Source: Anaerotignum propionicum (GTDB lineage: Bacteria > Bacillota > Clostridia > Lachnospirales > Anaerotignaceae). From it: 64,000 nt of DNA. A model generated the notes under the pieces. The model saw nothing but the letters and a program-made list of their open reading frames with translations. It searched no databases and was not told the origin of the DNA. The stretch spans positions 372,001 to 436,000 of the forward strand of contig NZ_JANGAD010000002.1 of NCBI RefSeq assembly GCF_024461735.1, in the 5' to 3' direction. Positions within the stretch are counted from its first letter, which is position 1; the number at the start of each line of letters is the position of its first letter. The position numbers were made by a program, and so were the translations under genes. Shown in pieces: positions 17,187 through 26,173 of the stretch.

Positions 17187-18335
17187 ATGATTTATTTGGA
17201 TAATGCCGCTACCACAAGGGCTTTGCCTGCTGTGGCGGAAAAAATGACATATATGCTCACAGAACAGTATGGAAACCCCGCCTCAGTAAGCATAATGGGT
17301 TTAGAGGTGGATAAGGAAATTCGCCATGCATCCCAGATATTAGCCCGTGGGATTCATTGCAAGGAGGAAGAAGTGTTTTTCACCAGCGGTGGTACAGAAG
17401 GGGATAACTGGGCAATTTTTGGTACTGCAGAGGGTTATCAAAGGCACGGTAAACATTTCATTACAACCCAGATTGAGCATCCAGCGGTGAAAAATCCCAT
17501 GAAGGCTTTGGAGGAAAAAGGATGTGAAGTAACTTGGCTTTCCGTTGATTCCAAGGGACATATTTCTCTAGAGGAATTGGCTGCTGCAATTCGACCTGAT
17601 ACCGTTTTGGTGAGTATCATTTTGGTGAATAATGAGACAGGGGTTGTGCAGGACGGATTGGCGATTGGTAAACTGATTAAAGAAAAAAATCCCCAAACAT
17701 TATTTCATGTGGATGCAGTACAAGCCTTCGGCAAGTATCCCGTTGATGTGGAAAAGATGAAGATTGACCTCCTTACCATGAGCGGACATAAAATCCATGG
17801 CCCTAAGGGCGTAGGTATGTTGTATATGCGAAAGGGTACCAAGGTAAAGCCTTTTATTCTTGGCGGCGGTCAGCAGAAGGGGCAAAGAGCGGGTACGGAA
17901 AATGGCCCCGCTGTAGCAGCTTTAGGGGTTGCCGCAGAGGAAGCCTTTGGCCATATGCAAGAAAGCATTTCCCATGTTTCCGCTTTAAAGAAAGCTTTGG
18001 CAGAAGGAATCTTAGCCATGCCCAATACCAAAATCAATGGAGACGGGTTAGATGAGGCAAGTCCTTATGTTTTAAATGTTACCTTTGAAGGGTTGCGCAG
18101 TGAGGTTTTACTTCACGACCTGGAAAGTAAGGGGATCATTGTTTCTGCAGGCTCTGCTTGTGACAGCAAAAAGAAGGTGGGAAGCCCTGTGCTTATGGCA
18201 ATGGGCATGCCTTTTTCGGAAATAGAAGGGGCTGTGCGCTTTAGCTTTTCCAGATATAATACCATGGAAGAAATTGAAACTTGCTTATTGGCATTGGAAA
18301 AGTCTGTGCCATTTTTAAGAAAATATAACAGATAA
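17187..18335 (+). CDS. Cysteine desulfurase paired with ThiI
   Basis: This PLP enzyme takes sulfur from cysteine to form a persulfide. The 382 residues show the PLP lysine in MSGHKIHGPKG and the mobile-loop cysteine in SAGSACDSKKK. It is of the NifS/IscS class. thiI follows after 13 bases, the arrangement of Bacillus NifZ-ThiI, in which the desulfurase feeds ThiI for 4-thiouridine in tRNA. No iscU, sufU or other iron-sulfur scaffold gene is next to it, which favours a dedicated tRNA role. AAGGAGGAG precedes the ATG. Confidence 0.93.
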   Translation: MIYLDNAATTRALPAVAEKMTYMLTEQYGNPASVSIMGLEVDKEIRHASQILARGIHCKEEEVFFTSGGTEGDNWAIFGTAEGYQRHGKHFITTQIEHPAVKNPMKALEEKGCEVTWLSVDSKGHISLEELAAAIRPDTVLVSIILVNNETGVVQDGLAIGKLIKEKNPQTLFHVDAVQAFGKYPVDVEKMKIDLLTMSGHKIHGPKGVGMLYMRKGTKVKPFILGGGQQKGQRAGTENGPAVAALGVAAEEAFGHMQESISHVSALKKALAEGILAMPNTKINGDGLDEASPYVLNVTFEGLRSEVLLHDLESKGIIVSAGSACDSKKKVGSPVLMAMGMPFSEIEGAVRFSFSRYNTMEEIETCLLALEKSVPFLRKYNR

Positions 18336-18348
18336 AAAGGGGAGCATT

Positions 18349-19524
18349 ATGGCAGAAAAGGTTCTAATCATAAAATACGGTGAAATTGCAATGAGAGGCA
18401 ATAACCGCTACATTTTTATAAATCGACTAATTTCCGCTATTCGCAGAAATATTGACCCATTGGGGAACTATTATGTAGTTAGAGATCCAGGTAGATTGAT
18501 TGTGGAGGACAGAAGCGGAGAATTGGATTACGATTTGTTGATTCCTCGGGTGGTGCCTATTTTTGGTTTGGTGGAGGTTTGCCCTGGTGTCCGTTTGGCG
18601 GATATGACCTATGAAACCATTTTAGAGGAAGCGTATCGTCACATGAAGGAGCAGTATGGCGACCAGCAGATTTCCTTTAAGGTGAAGACCAGAAGAGCGA
18701 ATCAAGGCTTTACCATACCTTCTATGGATATGAACATGAAGATTGGGGAGTATTTATTGGAGCAAATGCCAAATCTAAAGGTGGATGTGCATAAACCTGA
18801 TGTGATGTTGAATATAGAAATCAGAAACAGCGTTTATATTCATTCTAAAGGGATTAAAACCTACGGTGGTTTGCCTTATGGCAGTTCAGGTAAAGGCGTT
18901 AGTCTTCTTTCCGGTGGTATTGACAGCCCTGTGGCCACTTGGATGATGGCAAAGCGTGGAGTTGAGGTGGAAGGCGTTTATTTCCATAGTCCTCCTTACA
19001 CCAGCGAATGGGCAAAACAGAAGGTGATTGACTTGGCGAAAAGGATTGCCGATTTCACAGGGGAATTCCGTCTGTATGTTGTGCCTTTTACGGAGTTGCA
19101 GCTATATTTATTGGACAACGTTGCCCATGATAAGCTCACAATTCACTTGAAACGTGCTATGATGCGTGCAGGAGAGATGATTGCCAAAAAGGATGAAGCC
19201 ATGGCATTGATTACAGGAGAAAGCGTGGGTCAGGTTGCCAGCCAGACCATGCAGGGTATTTATGCCATTAACGCGGTTTGCGAAATGCCTGTTTTGCGTC
19301 CCTTAGCAGGAATGGATAAACAAGAAATCATAAATCTAGCTCAGAAAATAGGTACCTTTGAGATTTCCGCCAGACCTTATGAAGATTGTTGTACAGTATT
19401 TGTGGCAAAGCATCCTGTTACAAAGCCTAGATTGAGTTTTATTGAAAAATCCGAGCGTAGGTTGACGGAATTGGATAGATTGCTGGAAGAATCTGTTCAG
19501 AATGCGGAGATTATTGATTTGTAA
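18349..19524 (+). CDS. thiI: tRNA 4-thiouridine synthetase ThiI
   Basis: ThiI adenylates uridine 8 of tRNA and accepts persulfide sulfur to form 4-thiouridine. The 391-residue protein has an N-terminal ferredoxin-like region and THUMP domain (~1-165) and a PP-loop domain with the signature LLSGGIDSPVATWMM. It ends near residue 391 and lacks the C-terminal rhodanese domain of the E. coli protein, like Bacillus ThiI. The conserved YEDCCTVF is present. AAAAGGGGAG precedes the ATG. It closes the long co-oriented run that begins with tdk. Confidence 0.95.
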   Translation: MAEKVLIIKYGEIAMRGNNRYIFINRLISAIRRNIDPLGNYYVVRDPGRLIVEDRSGELDYDLLIPRVVPIFGLVEVCPGVRLADMTYETILEEAYRHMKEQYGDQQISFKVKTRRANQGFTIPSMDMNMKIGEYLLEQMPNLKVDVHKPDVMLNIEIRNSVYIHSKGIKTYGGLPYGSSGKGVSLLSGGIDSPVATWMMAKRGVEVEGVYFHSPPYTSEWAKQKVIDLAKRIADFTGEFRLYVVPFTELQLYLLDNVAHDKLTIHLKRAMMRAGEMIAKKDEAMALITGESVGQVASQTMQGIYAINAVCEMPVLRPLAGMDKQEIINLAQKIGTFEISARPYEDCCTVFVAKHPVTKPRLSFIEKSERRLTELDRLLEESVQNAEIIDL

Positions 19525-19652
19525 GAAATGATATTTATATAGAAAAAAGGTATTTGCAGTTATTACGAATATCTTTCAAAATGTTGAATAAATTCAAACC
19601 ATTGAGGGTATTGCCCTCGAACAACCACAAGGTTTCGACCTTGACCTGTAAT

Positions 19653-19732
19653 AAACCCCATGAAAATTGGGTTTATATAAAAGTTTTTGGTCTTGCTTTT
19701 TACAAAAAGCAAGCGGGTTTGGGCGGTGCCCG
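19653..19732 (-). repeat. Dispersed intergenic repeat, copy B
   Basis: Read on the minus strand this matches copy A at 12191-12267. It lies between thiI and the small regulator. Adjacent bases at 19600-19650 form two more hairpins, GAGGG/CCCTC and AAGGT/ACCTT, which may belong to the element. Confidence 0.6.
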
Positions 19733-19762
19733 AGGTTTTGCAGCTACAGGGACGAGGGGCTT

Positions 19763-20002
19763 ATGAGATTAAACGAAGCGATTAGTAAAAGATTAGAAGA
19801 GATTTTAATATCCAAAGGAATGACCCAATATGAATTATTTAAGAAAAGCGGCGTTCCTCGCTCAACGATAGGGAATGTTATAAACTGTTCCTATGATTCT
19901 GTTAAACTTCGAATAATTCATGAAATGTGTTTGGGTCTGGAAATAGGTATTGAAGAATTTTTTACATCTCCCTTATTTGATGAAAATAATCTTGAAGATT
20001 AA
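19763..20002 (+). CDS. Small XRE-family helix-turn-helix protein
   Basis: The 79-residue protein is a single helix-turn-helix domain of the Cro/CI type, with SKGMTQYELFKKSGVPRSTI as the recognition region. There is no sensor or peptidase domain. The start ATG 19763 is preceded by GACGAGGGG; a longer frame from 19667 would read through repeat copy B and is unlikely. It is a solitary gene after the repeat and shares a bidirectional terminator with the opposite yabE-like gene. The target is unknown. Confidence 0.85.
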   Translation: MRLNEAISKRLEEILISKGMTQYELFKKSGVPRSTIGNVINCSYDSVKLRIIHEMCLGLEIGIEEFFTSPLFDENNLED

Positions 20003-20034
20003 TACACATACGTTTTATTTAGAGATAGATAAGA

Positions 20035-20066
20035 GAAAAAGACCAAGTCATTGACTTGGTCTTTTG
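20035..20066. terminator. Bidirectional terminator
   Basis: AAAAGACCAAGTCA (20037-20050) and TGACTTGGTCTTTT (20052-20065) form a perfect stem between convergent genes, with T runs on either strand. Confidence 0.9.
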
Positions 20067-20099
20067 TATCGTGGTTTTTTATATTTTTATTTTCTTTGA

Positions 20100-20894
20100 T
20101 TAGGATAAAACGTAAACGGTTACGTTTTGAACACCCCAAGAAAATGCTTCATTTTTTGTTTCATAACAGACGTCAATACGGTTGCCCTTAATTGCTCCGC
20201 CTGTATCTTCAGCAGTGGCTACTCCATAGCCGGGAACATAAACCTTACTGCCTAAGGGAATTACTCTAGGGTCTACTGCAACAACGCCTTTAGTAGCCGT
20301 GGTCCCTGTTGCTGTGATACCATTACAGCCTGCGTCGAAAGGCGTATAAGCTGTTACTTTTGCACTGATTGCTTTTTGATAAGTCATGCCGTTAATGACG
20401 TTGGAAGCACCAACCTCAATGACCTTATTTACTGCATTTGTGATAACTTTTGTTTCTACAGGCTCTGTACTTACTAATTTGTCGCCATGATATACTTCTT
20501 TACTTACAATGGAGGTTTGACCTTCCTTTCCTTCCTGAACCACTCGGCGTTCGCCCGGTTTCAAATCGGAAGAAGATTTTTCCACTGTTTCATAAGGTAC
20601 AACATCTGTTGTAGCAACAATTTTTTCAGTTACTGAGGTGAGAGAAATGGTCATCATATCTGTTACAGCGTCTGTTTTTTTGTAATCGCTCAAAAGATAG
20701 TCTGTGTCAATGGTAGCGGAGAGCTCCTCCAGCAGGTCACCAACGGTTTGAGCGTCTGTGGATACCATACGAGGTACGCCGTCCACATTTACGAATACAG
20801 ACTGTGTATTTTGTTTGCTGTAAGCAGAGGCCGAGCCGCAGCCAATCACCAATATAAATACCACGATAGCAAATACTCTAAGATGCGTTTTCAT
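20100..20894 (-). CDS. Secreted G5/3D-domain protein, YabE-like
   Basis: The 264-residue protein is exported or anchored (hydrophobic segment ~5-23, ending near SAS-A-YS). It then has one DUF348 unit (~30-75), a G5 domain (~115-170, with PGERRVVQEG) and a C-terminal 3D domain whose aspartates are visible in VTAYTPFDAG, AEDTGGAIKGNRIDV. The 3D domain resembles MltA-type lytic transglycosylases, so it probably cuts peptidoglycan, as proposed for YabE and resuscitation-promoting factors. The start at 20894 has GGAGG 6 bases upstream. metG-tatD-yabE is also the Bacillus order, but here a long structured leader separates tatD from this gene. Confidence 0.9.
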   Translation of the reverse strand: MKTHLRVFAIVVFILVIGCGSASAYSKQNTQSVFVNVDGVPRMVSTDAQTVGDLLEELSATIDTDYLLSDYKKTDAVTDMMTISLTSVTEKIVATTDVVPYETVEKSSSDLKPGERRVVQEGKEGQTSIVSKEVYHGDKLVSTEPVETKVITNAVNKVIEVGASNVINGMTYQKAISAKVTAYTPFDAGCNGITATGTTATKGVVAVDPRVIPLGSKVYVPGYGVATAEDTGGAIKGNRIDVCYETKNEAFSWGVQNVTVYVLS

Positions 20895-21165
20895 TTTTTC
20901 CTCCTTGAACACGACCCTGCCTGCCGATTATGTGGGTAATAGCAGAGGGGTTGCTCCTCTCGTATTTATGATAGACATATAGATTCTTATGCCTTTGCCC
21001 ATGCCTTTTTGAAGGGCTGAGCCGCAGTCGTATTTACATGGGGAGTCGTCACTTCCGCATGCTTTTTCTTTTCTTTTCACGAACAACTGCAAAAATAAAG
21101 ATATATCGTATTGATATACCTTTACTTTACAGATAGTATATTAACATATTTGTAACATTTATGCA
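20895..21165 (-). other. Structured leader before the YabE-like gene
   Basis: On the minus strand this region can fold into a closed multi-branch structure. GACGAC (21050-21045) pairs with GTCGTG (20915-20910) as the outer stem. CCCCATG (21043-21037) pairs with CATGGG (21003-20998). Inside are small hairpins GGC/GCC and CCTT/AAGG, and a GAGG/CCTC hairpin lies near 20950. yabE-type genes in other Firmicutes often carry c-di-AMP (ydaO) riboswitches, but the conserved ydaO blocks are not visible here. Confidence 0.45.
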
Positions 21166-21173
21166 ACGTTTTT

Positions 21174-21929
21174 TTAAAAAAATAAATTTTGTGCATTTCT
21201 ACTAGTAATATTTGCCACGTTTTTTGGGGAAATATTCTTAATTTCAGCGATTTTTGTTACAATATATTCCAAATTCCTAGGATCATTTCGCTTTCCGCGG
21301 TTAGGTGCGGGAGCCAAATAAGGGCTGTCTGTCTCAATTAAAATCTTCTCTAGGGGTACTGCATCCACCACTTCTACCATTTTTTTCGCATTTGGAAATG
21401 TCACAACTCCCCCAATTCCGATATAAAACCCCATTTTTGCGTATTCAACCGCCATTGGCGCTGAACCCGAATAACAATGGATTACACCTTTACGAACATT
21501 GCTTGTGGACATAATGTCAAAAGTTTCCTGCGATGCATCTCGTGAATGAATTATTACAGGTTTGTTAACAGATTCTGCAAGACGAAGTTGTTGACGGAAC
21601 CAAAACTGTTGTAGTTCTCTTGGGTGTGTATCATAATAATAGTCCAAACCAATTTCCCCGATTGCAACTACTTTTTTATGCTGGGAGAGGCGACGGAGTT
21701 CCTCTATGGTTTGGGATGACATATCGTACAGTTCATGAGGATGAATGCCTACGGAGGCGAAAATGTAATCATAACGTTCTGCAAGGCGAATGCTTTGCTT
21801 TGAGCTTTTCAAATCGCACCCAACGTTAACCACATAGTCTATACCGCAAGAGGGGAGAAGCCCTAAAAGCTCCTCCCGATCCTCTCTGAACCGCTTATCA
21901 TCTAAATGCGCATGAGATTCAAAATACAT
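21174..21929 (-). CDS. tatD: TatD-family metal-dependent DNase
   Basis: The 251-residue TIM-barrel hydrolase shows all family metal ligands: ESHAHLDD at the N-terminus (HxH), GEIGLDYYYD, the histidines in IHSRDA and IHCYSG, and the late ETDSPYLAP. TatD enzymes act as 3'-5' exonucleases or deoxyribonucleases; the cellular role is quality control or repair in other bacteria. The start overlaps the metG stop by one base (TAATG), so it is translationally coupled and under the methionine T-box. Confidence 0.95.
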   Translation of the reverse strand: MYFESHAHLDDKRFREDREELLGLLPSCGIDYVVNVGCDLKSSKQSIRLAERYDYIFASVGIHPHELYDMSSQTIEELRRLSQHKKVVAIGEIGLDYYYDTHPRELQQFWFRQQLRLAESVNKPVIIHSRDASQETFDIMSTSNVRKGVIHCYSGSAPMAVEYAKMGFYIGIGGVVTFPNAKKMVEVVDAVPLEKILIETDSPYLAPAPNRGKRNDPRNLEYIVTKIAEIKNISPKNVANITSRNAQNLFF

Positions 21930-23923
21930 TAACTAATTCCACTTCCGCTGGGGAAGTCTTTCTTTTCTGTAGTCAAAAGACTCAAATTGCCGTTTCCGTC
22001 ATCGGCGCAAAGAATCATTCCGTAGGACATTTCGCCCATCATTTTTCTCGGTTTTAAATTATAGGCAACCACAACCCGCTTGCCTACCATTTCCTCGGGT
22101 GTGTACCATTCTTTGATACCGGAGAAAACAACTCTTTCTTCTTCGCCAATGCGAATGACATTACGCAGAAGCTTTTTCGAGTTTTCCACCACAGAGCTTG
22201 CAATCACTTCGCCAACCTTAAGCTGTACCTTGCAAAAATCATCAATGGAAATTTCTGCTGGGTATTCGGGTTCTTCATGCTTCTTTGGGGCTTCCTTTTT
22301 CTCTTCTTTCTTTTCTTCTTTACCTTGATTTGCCACAGCGGTGGACTGAGAAGCTTTAATTGCCGCTTCCAATTCTGCCAATTCCTTTTTCATATCAATA
22401 CGAGGGAAGAGGGTTTCGCCTTTTTCCACTTTTAATTCAAAGGGCAGTAATCCCCATTTTTTTGCCATTTCCCATTCCACAATGTTACTTTCAATGTTGT
22501 ACTGTGCCCAGATTTTCTCTGGTGTGGTGGGAATAAAGGGTTGAATCAGAATAGAGGTAATTCTGATGCTTTCGGCAACATGATACAATGCGTTTGCTAA
22601 CTCACCCTGTTTTGCTTCATCTTTACAAAGAATCCAAGGTTGGGTTTCATCAATATATTTATTGGTTCTGCGGATTAAGTTCCAAATTTCAATTAATGCG
22701 TCACTAAAGAACATTTTTTCCATAGCAGTTTCAACTTTTTCTGCTGTGCCCAAAGCAACTGTCTCTAAATCCTTATCAAAAGGAGTTTCAGTACGAGCAT
22801 CAGGTAATTTTCCGCCAAAGTATTTTTCAATCATACCAACGGTTCTGGAAACCAAGTTACCCAAGTCATTAGCCAGGTCGGAGTTAATACGCTGAATCAG
22901 CGCTTCATTATTGAAGTTACCGTCTTGTCCGAAAGCTACTTCTCTTAATAGGAAGTAACGGATGGCATCCACGCCATATTTCTCTACTAAAACGTTAGGG
23001 TCAACCACGTTACCAACGGATTTTGACATTTTACCGCCATTAATAACCAACCAACCGTGTCCGAAAATTTGTTTAGGCAAAGGAAGATTCAATGCCATCA
23101 GCATAGCAGGCCAGATAATGGAGTGGAAACGAACAATTTCCTTGCCAACTACATGGACATCTGCAGGCCAATATTTATGGAACAGGCTGTCGTCATCGGA
23201 ACCATAGCCTAAAGCTGTGATATAGTTGGAAAGGGCATCAATCCAAACATAAACAATATGACCTGGGTCAAACTCCACAGGAACACCCCATTTGAAGGAC
23301 GTACGGGACACCGCTAAATCTTCCAAGCCCGGCTTTAAGAAGTTATTAATCATTTCATTCTGACGGGTGTTTGGCTGCAAGAACTCAGAGTTCTCTTCCA
23401 TATATTTTAAAATACGATCCTGATATTTGGAAAGACGGAAGAAATAGCTTTCTTCTTTTACCAATTCCACGTCACGACCGCAGTCAGGACACTTGCCATT
23501 TACCAGCTGATGCTCTGTAAAGAAGGACTCACAAGGAGTGCAATACCAGCCTTCATAGGAGCTTTTATAAATATCTCCCTGATCATAAAGCTGTTTGAAG
23601 ATTTGCTGTACTGCTTTTACATGGTAATCATCGGTAGTACGAATAAATTTATCATAGGAAATGTTCAGAGTCTTCCACAGTTCTTTGATGCCTACTACAA
23701 TAGTATCGATATATTCCTTGGGCTCTTTGCCTTGGCTGTTTGCAATACGTTCGATTTTCTGCCCGTGCTCGTCTGTTCCTGTAAGGAACATAACGTCATA
23801 ACCCCGCAGTCTTTTGTAACGAGCCATGGTATCCGTTGCTACAGTGCAATAGGAATGGCCAATGTGAAGTTTATCACTGGGGTAGTAAATAGGGGTGGTG
23901 ATATAAAACTTTTCTTTTTCCAC
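21929..23923 (-). CDS. metG: Methionyl-tRNA synthetase
   Basis: The 664-residue class I synthetase charges tRNA-Met. The HIGH motif is in SDKLHIGHSY, the KMSKS loop is GGKMSKSVGN, and the zinc knuckle has the cysteines of CTPCESF and CPDCG. A lysine-rich linker near residue 540-560 joins the anticodon-binding domain to a C-terminal Trbp111-like tRNA-binding domain (SIDDFCKVQLKVGEV onward). The start is GTG 23923, preceded by AAAGGAGAGA; a longer in-frame extension to 23998 lacks family similarity. A T-box leader lies upstream and tatD follows. Confidence 0.97.
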   Translation of the reverse strand: MEKEKFYITTPIYYPSDKLHIGHSYCTVATDTMARYKRLRGYDVMFLTGTDEHGQKIERIANSQGKEPKEYIDTIVVGIKELWKTLNISYDKFIRTTDDYHVKAVQQIFKQLYDQGDIYKSSYEGWYCTPCESFFTEHQLVNGKCPDCGRDVELVKEESYFFRLSKYQDRILKYMEENSEFLQPNTRQNEMINNFLKPGLEDLAVSRTSFKWGVPVEFDPGHIVYVWIDALSNYITALGYGSDDDSLFHKYWPADVHVVGKEIVRFHSIIWPAMLMALNLPLPKQIFGHGWLVINGGKMSKSVGNVVDPNVLVEKYGVDAIRYFLLREVAFGQDGNFNNEALIQRINSDLANDLGNLVSRTVGMIEKYFGGKLPDARTETPFDKDLETVALGTAEKVETAMEKMFFSDALIEIWNLIRRTNKYIDETQPWILCKDEAKQGELANALYHVAESIRITSILIQPFIPTTPEKIWAQYNIESNIVEWEMAKKWGLLPFELKVEKGETLFPRIDMKKELAELEAAIKASQSTAVANQGKEEKKEEKKEAPKKHEEPEYPAEISIDDFCKVQLKVGEVIASSVVENSKKLLRNVIRIGEEERVVFSGIKEWYTPEEMVGKRVVVAYNLKPRKMMGEMSYGMILCADDGNGNLSLLTTEKKDFPSGSGIS

Positions 23924-24036
23924 AATTCTCTCTCCTTTTATAGTATCTAAAATGCAGAACTTGTCCGATTTTTTACTTGATTTGTAAGTTATAAACATGA
24001 ATGGGCTTTTTCATTCAGAAGTAACCCGTATACATC

Positions 24037-24073
24037 AAAAAACCGCCCTTTATAAAACTACAAAGGACGGCTA
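24037..24073 (-). terminator. T-box terminator before metG
   Basis: On the minus strand GCCGTCCTTT pairs with AAAGGGCGGT and is followed by a T run. It is the alternative to the T-box antiterminator. Confidence 0.88.
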
Positions 24074-24310
24074 ATCACCGTGTTACCACCTTACTTCGCC
24101 TTTTTCTTACGAAAAAGACCTCATTGGGTACAACGTACCCTTACGCTTTAACGGGCGCACCCGTCGCGGCCTAAAGAAAAAATATCTTTCGGTGCGCAGC
24201 TCCAAGACCATATTCAACAACTGCTCCTGTACCTTTTTTCAGCGAAGGCAAATTATGCCTTTAAGGCTCTCTTTTACATAGCATGTTTGTTTACTCTTCT
24301 TTTCATAGCC
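24037..24310 (-). ncRNA. T-box riboswitch, tRNA-Met specific
   Basis: Read on the minus strand this is a full T-box leader. Stem I has AGTA after the start (near 24295), an AGAGAG box, and GCTG. A specifier AUG lies at 24211-24209 in GAATATGGTC. The T-box sequence AAGGTGGTAACACGG lies at 24093-24079; its UGGU bulge would pair with the A73-CCA end of tRNA-Met, so codon and discriminator agree. The antiterminator competes with the terminator hairpin at 24073-24037. Uncharged tRNA-Met should allow read-through into metG-tatD. Confidence 0.93.
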
Positions 24311-24330
24311 AGTTTATAATTATATATAGG

Positions 24331-24360
24331 ATTTTACTATAACTCAAAGAACTCTGTCAA
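24331..24360 (-). promoter_or_regulatory. Sigma-A promoter for the metG leader
   Basis: On the minus strand a perfect -35 TTGACA (24360-24355) is followed after 18 bases by TAAAAT (24336-24331). Transcription would begin just before stem I of the T-box. Confidence 0.65.
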
Positions 24361-24393
24361 CAATAAAGCCTAGGTTTTCTACTTTTTTCCCCA

Positions 24394-25509
24394 TTATTTC
24401 AGATTTTCGGGGTTCAAAACCTCTAGCTCGGGCAGAACAAAAATGCCGTCCTTGCGAATGAGCTTATCATCAAACCATATTTCACCGCCGCCGTATTCTG
24501 GTGTCATAATTAAAACCAAATCCCAGTGGATTGCGGAGTGGTTATCATTATAGGCATCATCATAGCAATTACCGGGTGTAAAATGAATGCTTCCGGCAAT
24601 TTTTTCGTCAAACAGAATATTGTTCATAGGCTTTGTAATGTAAGGATTTACGCCGATGGCAAACTCCCCAACATATCTTGCGCCTTCATCAGTATTAAAG
24701 ATTTTTTCTAGGCGCTCTTTGTCATTTCCATCACAGTCAATAATTTTACCATCCTGAAAGGTTAATTTTACATGCTCAAAAGTAAAGCTGTTATATTCCG
24801 ATGGGGTATTATAGGTAATCACACCATTGATGGAGTTTTTCACGGGAGCGGTATAAACCTCGCCATCGGGAATATTGCAACGGCCTGCGCATTTTACAGC
24901 AGGGATATCTTTAATTGAGAAAGTGATATCTGTATCTTTCGTAATGAGGTGTACTTTATCGGTTTTATTCATCAGTTCAACCAAGGAATCCATAGCTTTG
25001 CTCATTTTGCTGTAATCCAGATTGCAAACGTTAAAGTAGAAATCCTCAAAATCTTCTAAGCTGGTGTGGGCTGATTGTGCCATAGAGTTTGTAGGATAGC
25101 GTAAAACCACCCACTTCGTGCGAGGAACTCGAATGCCATGATGCACAGGGTCGGTATAAAAACGATTTTGTAAGTCCAATTTTTCATTGGGCACATCCGC
25201 TTGCTCTGTAATATTATCTTCCCCTCGAACGCCGATGAAGGCATCCATCTGTTCCATTAAGCGGCTGTCTACCTCAGCCATCATCTTTTGCTGTTCTTCC
25301 GTAGCGCCTAAAAGCAGTTCTCTCTCTAAAGAGTTTGTCATGACCTGTAAAAAGGGTGTTCCACCTGCCTTATAAACTTCCTTGATGATTTGCTTTACCA
25401 AAGGCGTGGGATGAATCCCATTGCAGTTGATGAGCAATTTTTCCCCCTTTTCCAGTCGGCAGGAATAGTTTACCAGATTATATGCTAAAGTTTTTATTCT
25501 TTCATCCAT
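24394..25509 (-). CDS. M29-family aminopeptidase
   Basis: The 371-residue protein is a cytoplasmic metallo-aminopeptidase of the M29 (AmpS/PepS/aminopeptidase T) family, which removes N-terminal residues from peptides. The family's metal-binding region is visible in CNIPDGEVYTAP, ARYVGEFAIGVNP, KIAGSIHFTPG and NHSAIHWDLVLIM, which supply the Glu, His and Asp ligands. AAGGAGCTG precedes the ATG. It is monocistronic and upstream of the metG leader on the same strand. Confidence 0.92.
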   Translation of the reverse strand: MDERIKTLAYNLVNYSCRLEKGEKLLINCNGIHPTPLVKQIIKEVYKAGGTPFLQVMTNSLERELLLGATEEQQKMMAEVDSRLMEQMDAFIGVRGEDNITEQADVPNEKLDLQNRFYTDPVHHGIRVPRTKWVVLRYPTNSMAQSAHTSLEDFEDFYFNVCNLDYSKMSKAMDSLVELMNKTDKVHLITKDTDITFSIKDIPAVKCAGRCNIPDGEVYTAPVKNSINGVITYNTPSEYNSFTFEHVKLTFQDGKIIDCDGNDKERLEKIFNTDEGARYVGEFAIGVNPYITKPMNNILFDEKIAGSIHFTPGNCYDDAYNDNHSAIHWDLVLIMTPEYGGGEIWFDDKLIRKDGIFVLPELEVLNPENLK

Positions 25510-25709
25510 ATAAAATCAGCTCCTTCATTGAAATAATATATATAGGTAGTATTTTACACTTTTTTCAAGATATATGCAAAAAAAATGTACTGAAAATTGA
25601 CAAATTGCCAAAAAAGCGGATACAATAACCTTGTACAAGAAAAAACGTAGGAAAGCCATCTTTATTTATGACGGAAAGGGTTAAAATATATTGAAATAAA
25701 GGGGATTTT

Positions 25710-25787
25710 ATGGATTACTATTTTAGAGCAAAAAGAATAAATCATGAAAGCCTTTCCTTAATGAATTTTTCTGAGGTAAAAAAATAG
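25710..25787 (+). CDS. Possible 25-codon small ORF
   Basis: ATG at 25710 is preceded by AAAGGGGA at 25698-25705 with proper spacing. It reads 25 residues, beginning MDYYFRAKRINHES and ending SEVKK, and stops 37 bases before the NifX-like gene. The peptide is basic and polar with no membrane segment. The good ribosome binding site is the only support; it could be a leader peptide or chance. Confidence 0.35.
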   Translation: MDYYFRAKRINHESLSLMNFSEVKK

Positions 25788-25824
25788 AAAATAAATGCAG
25801 TTGGCTTTGATTGGGGGGTTTTTG

Positions 25825-26172
25825 GTGCGTGTAGCAATACCGACAAGGGATGGACGGATTGAAACTGTTTTTTCTAGGGCAGAGGAATTTACCATATACG
25901 ACGTGGAAATTGAGCTGGTGAAATCCAAAGTGACTGTACCCTTGGGTGGACGGGAATTGGGCGGCTTCTTAATGGAGGAAGCCATCAATGTTGTAATATG
26001 CGGTAAAATTCGTTCTGGTACACGAAATATTATGCGGGTAAAGCGGGTGGAACTGCTTTACGGTGTTACCGGGGATGCAGATGATATTATGATTCGCTAT
26101 TTAAGCGGGGAACGCTTGGGGAATGTAGATGAAAATGCATTTTGGAGCAACGACGGAGAAGGGTTGGAGTGA
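25825..26172 (+). CDS. NifX/NifB-type dinitrogenase iron-molybdenum cofactor domain protein
   Basis: The ~115-residue protein is a stand-alone domain of the PF02579 family, which in nitrogen fixers binds the iron-molybdenum cofactor or its precursors. The start VRVAIPTRDGRIETVFSRA and AEEFTIYDVE match the usual N-terminus. Many anaerobes carry such proteins without nitrogenase, and no nif genes are present here, so a general iron-sulfur cluster or redox role is more likely. A GGGGGG at 25813-25818 favours the GTG at 25825; ATG 25795 is in frame but would lengthen the N-terminus. yqeG follows by one base. Confidence 0.82.
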   Translation: MRVAIPTRDGRIETVFSRAEEFTIYDVEIELVKSKVTVPLGGRELGGFLMEEAINVVICGKIRSGTRNIMRVKRVELLYGVTGDADDIMIRYLSGERLGNVDENAFWSNDGEGLE

Positions 26173-26173
26173 G

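Noticed and set aside
20905-21060. ydaO (c-di-AMP) riboswitch before the YabE-like gene
   Set aside because: The conserved blocks GGGGTGAATC and CAGCTAAC are not found, although another structure is possible.
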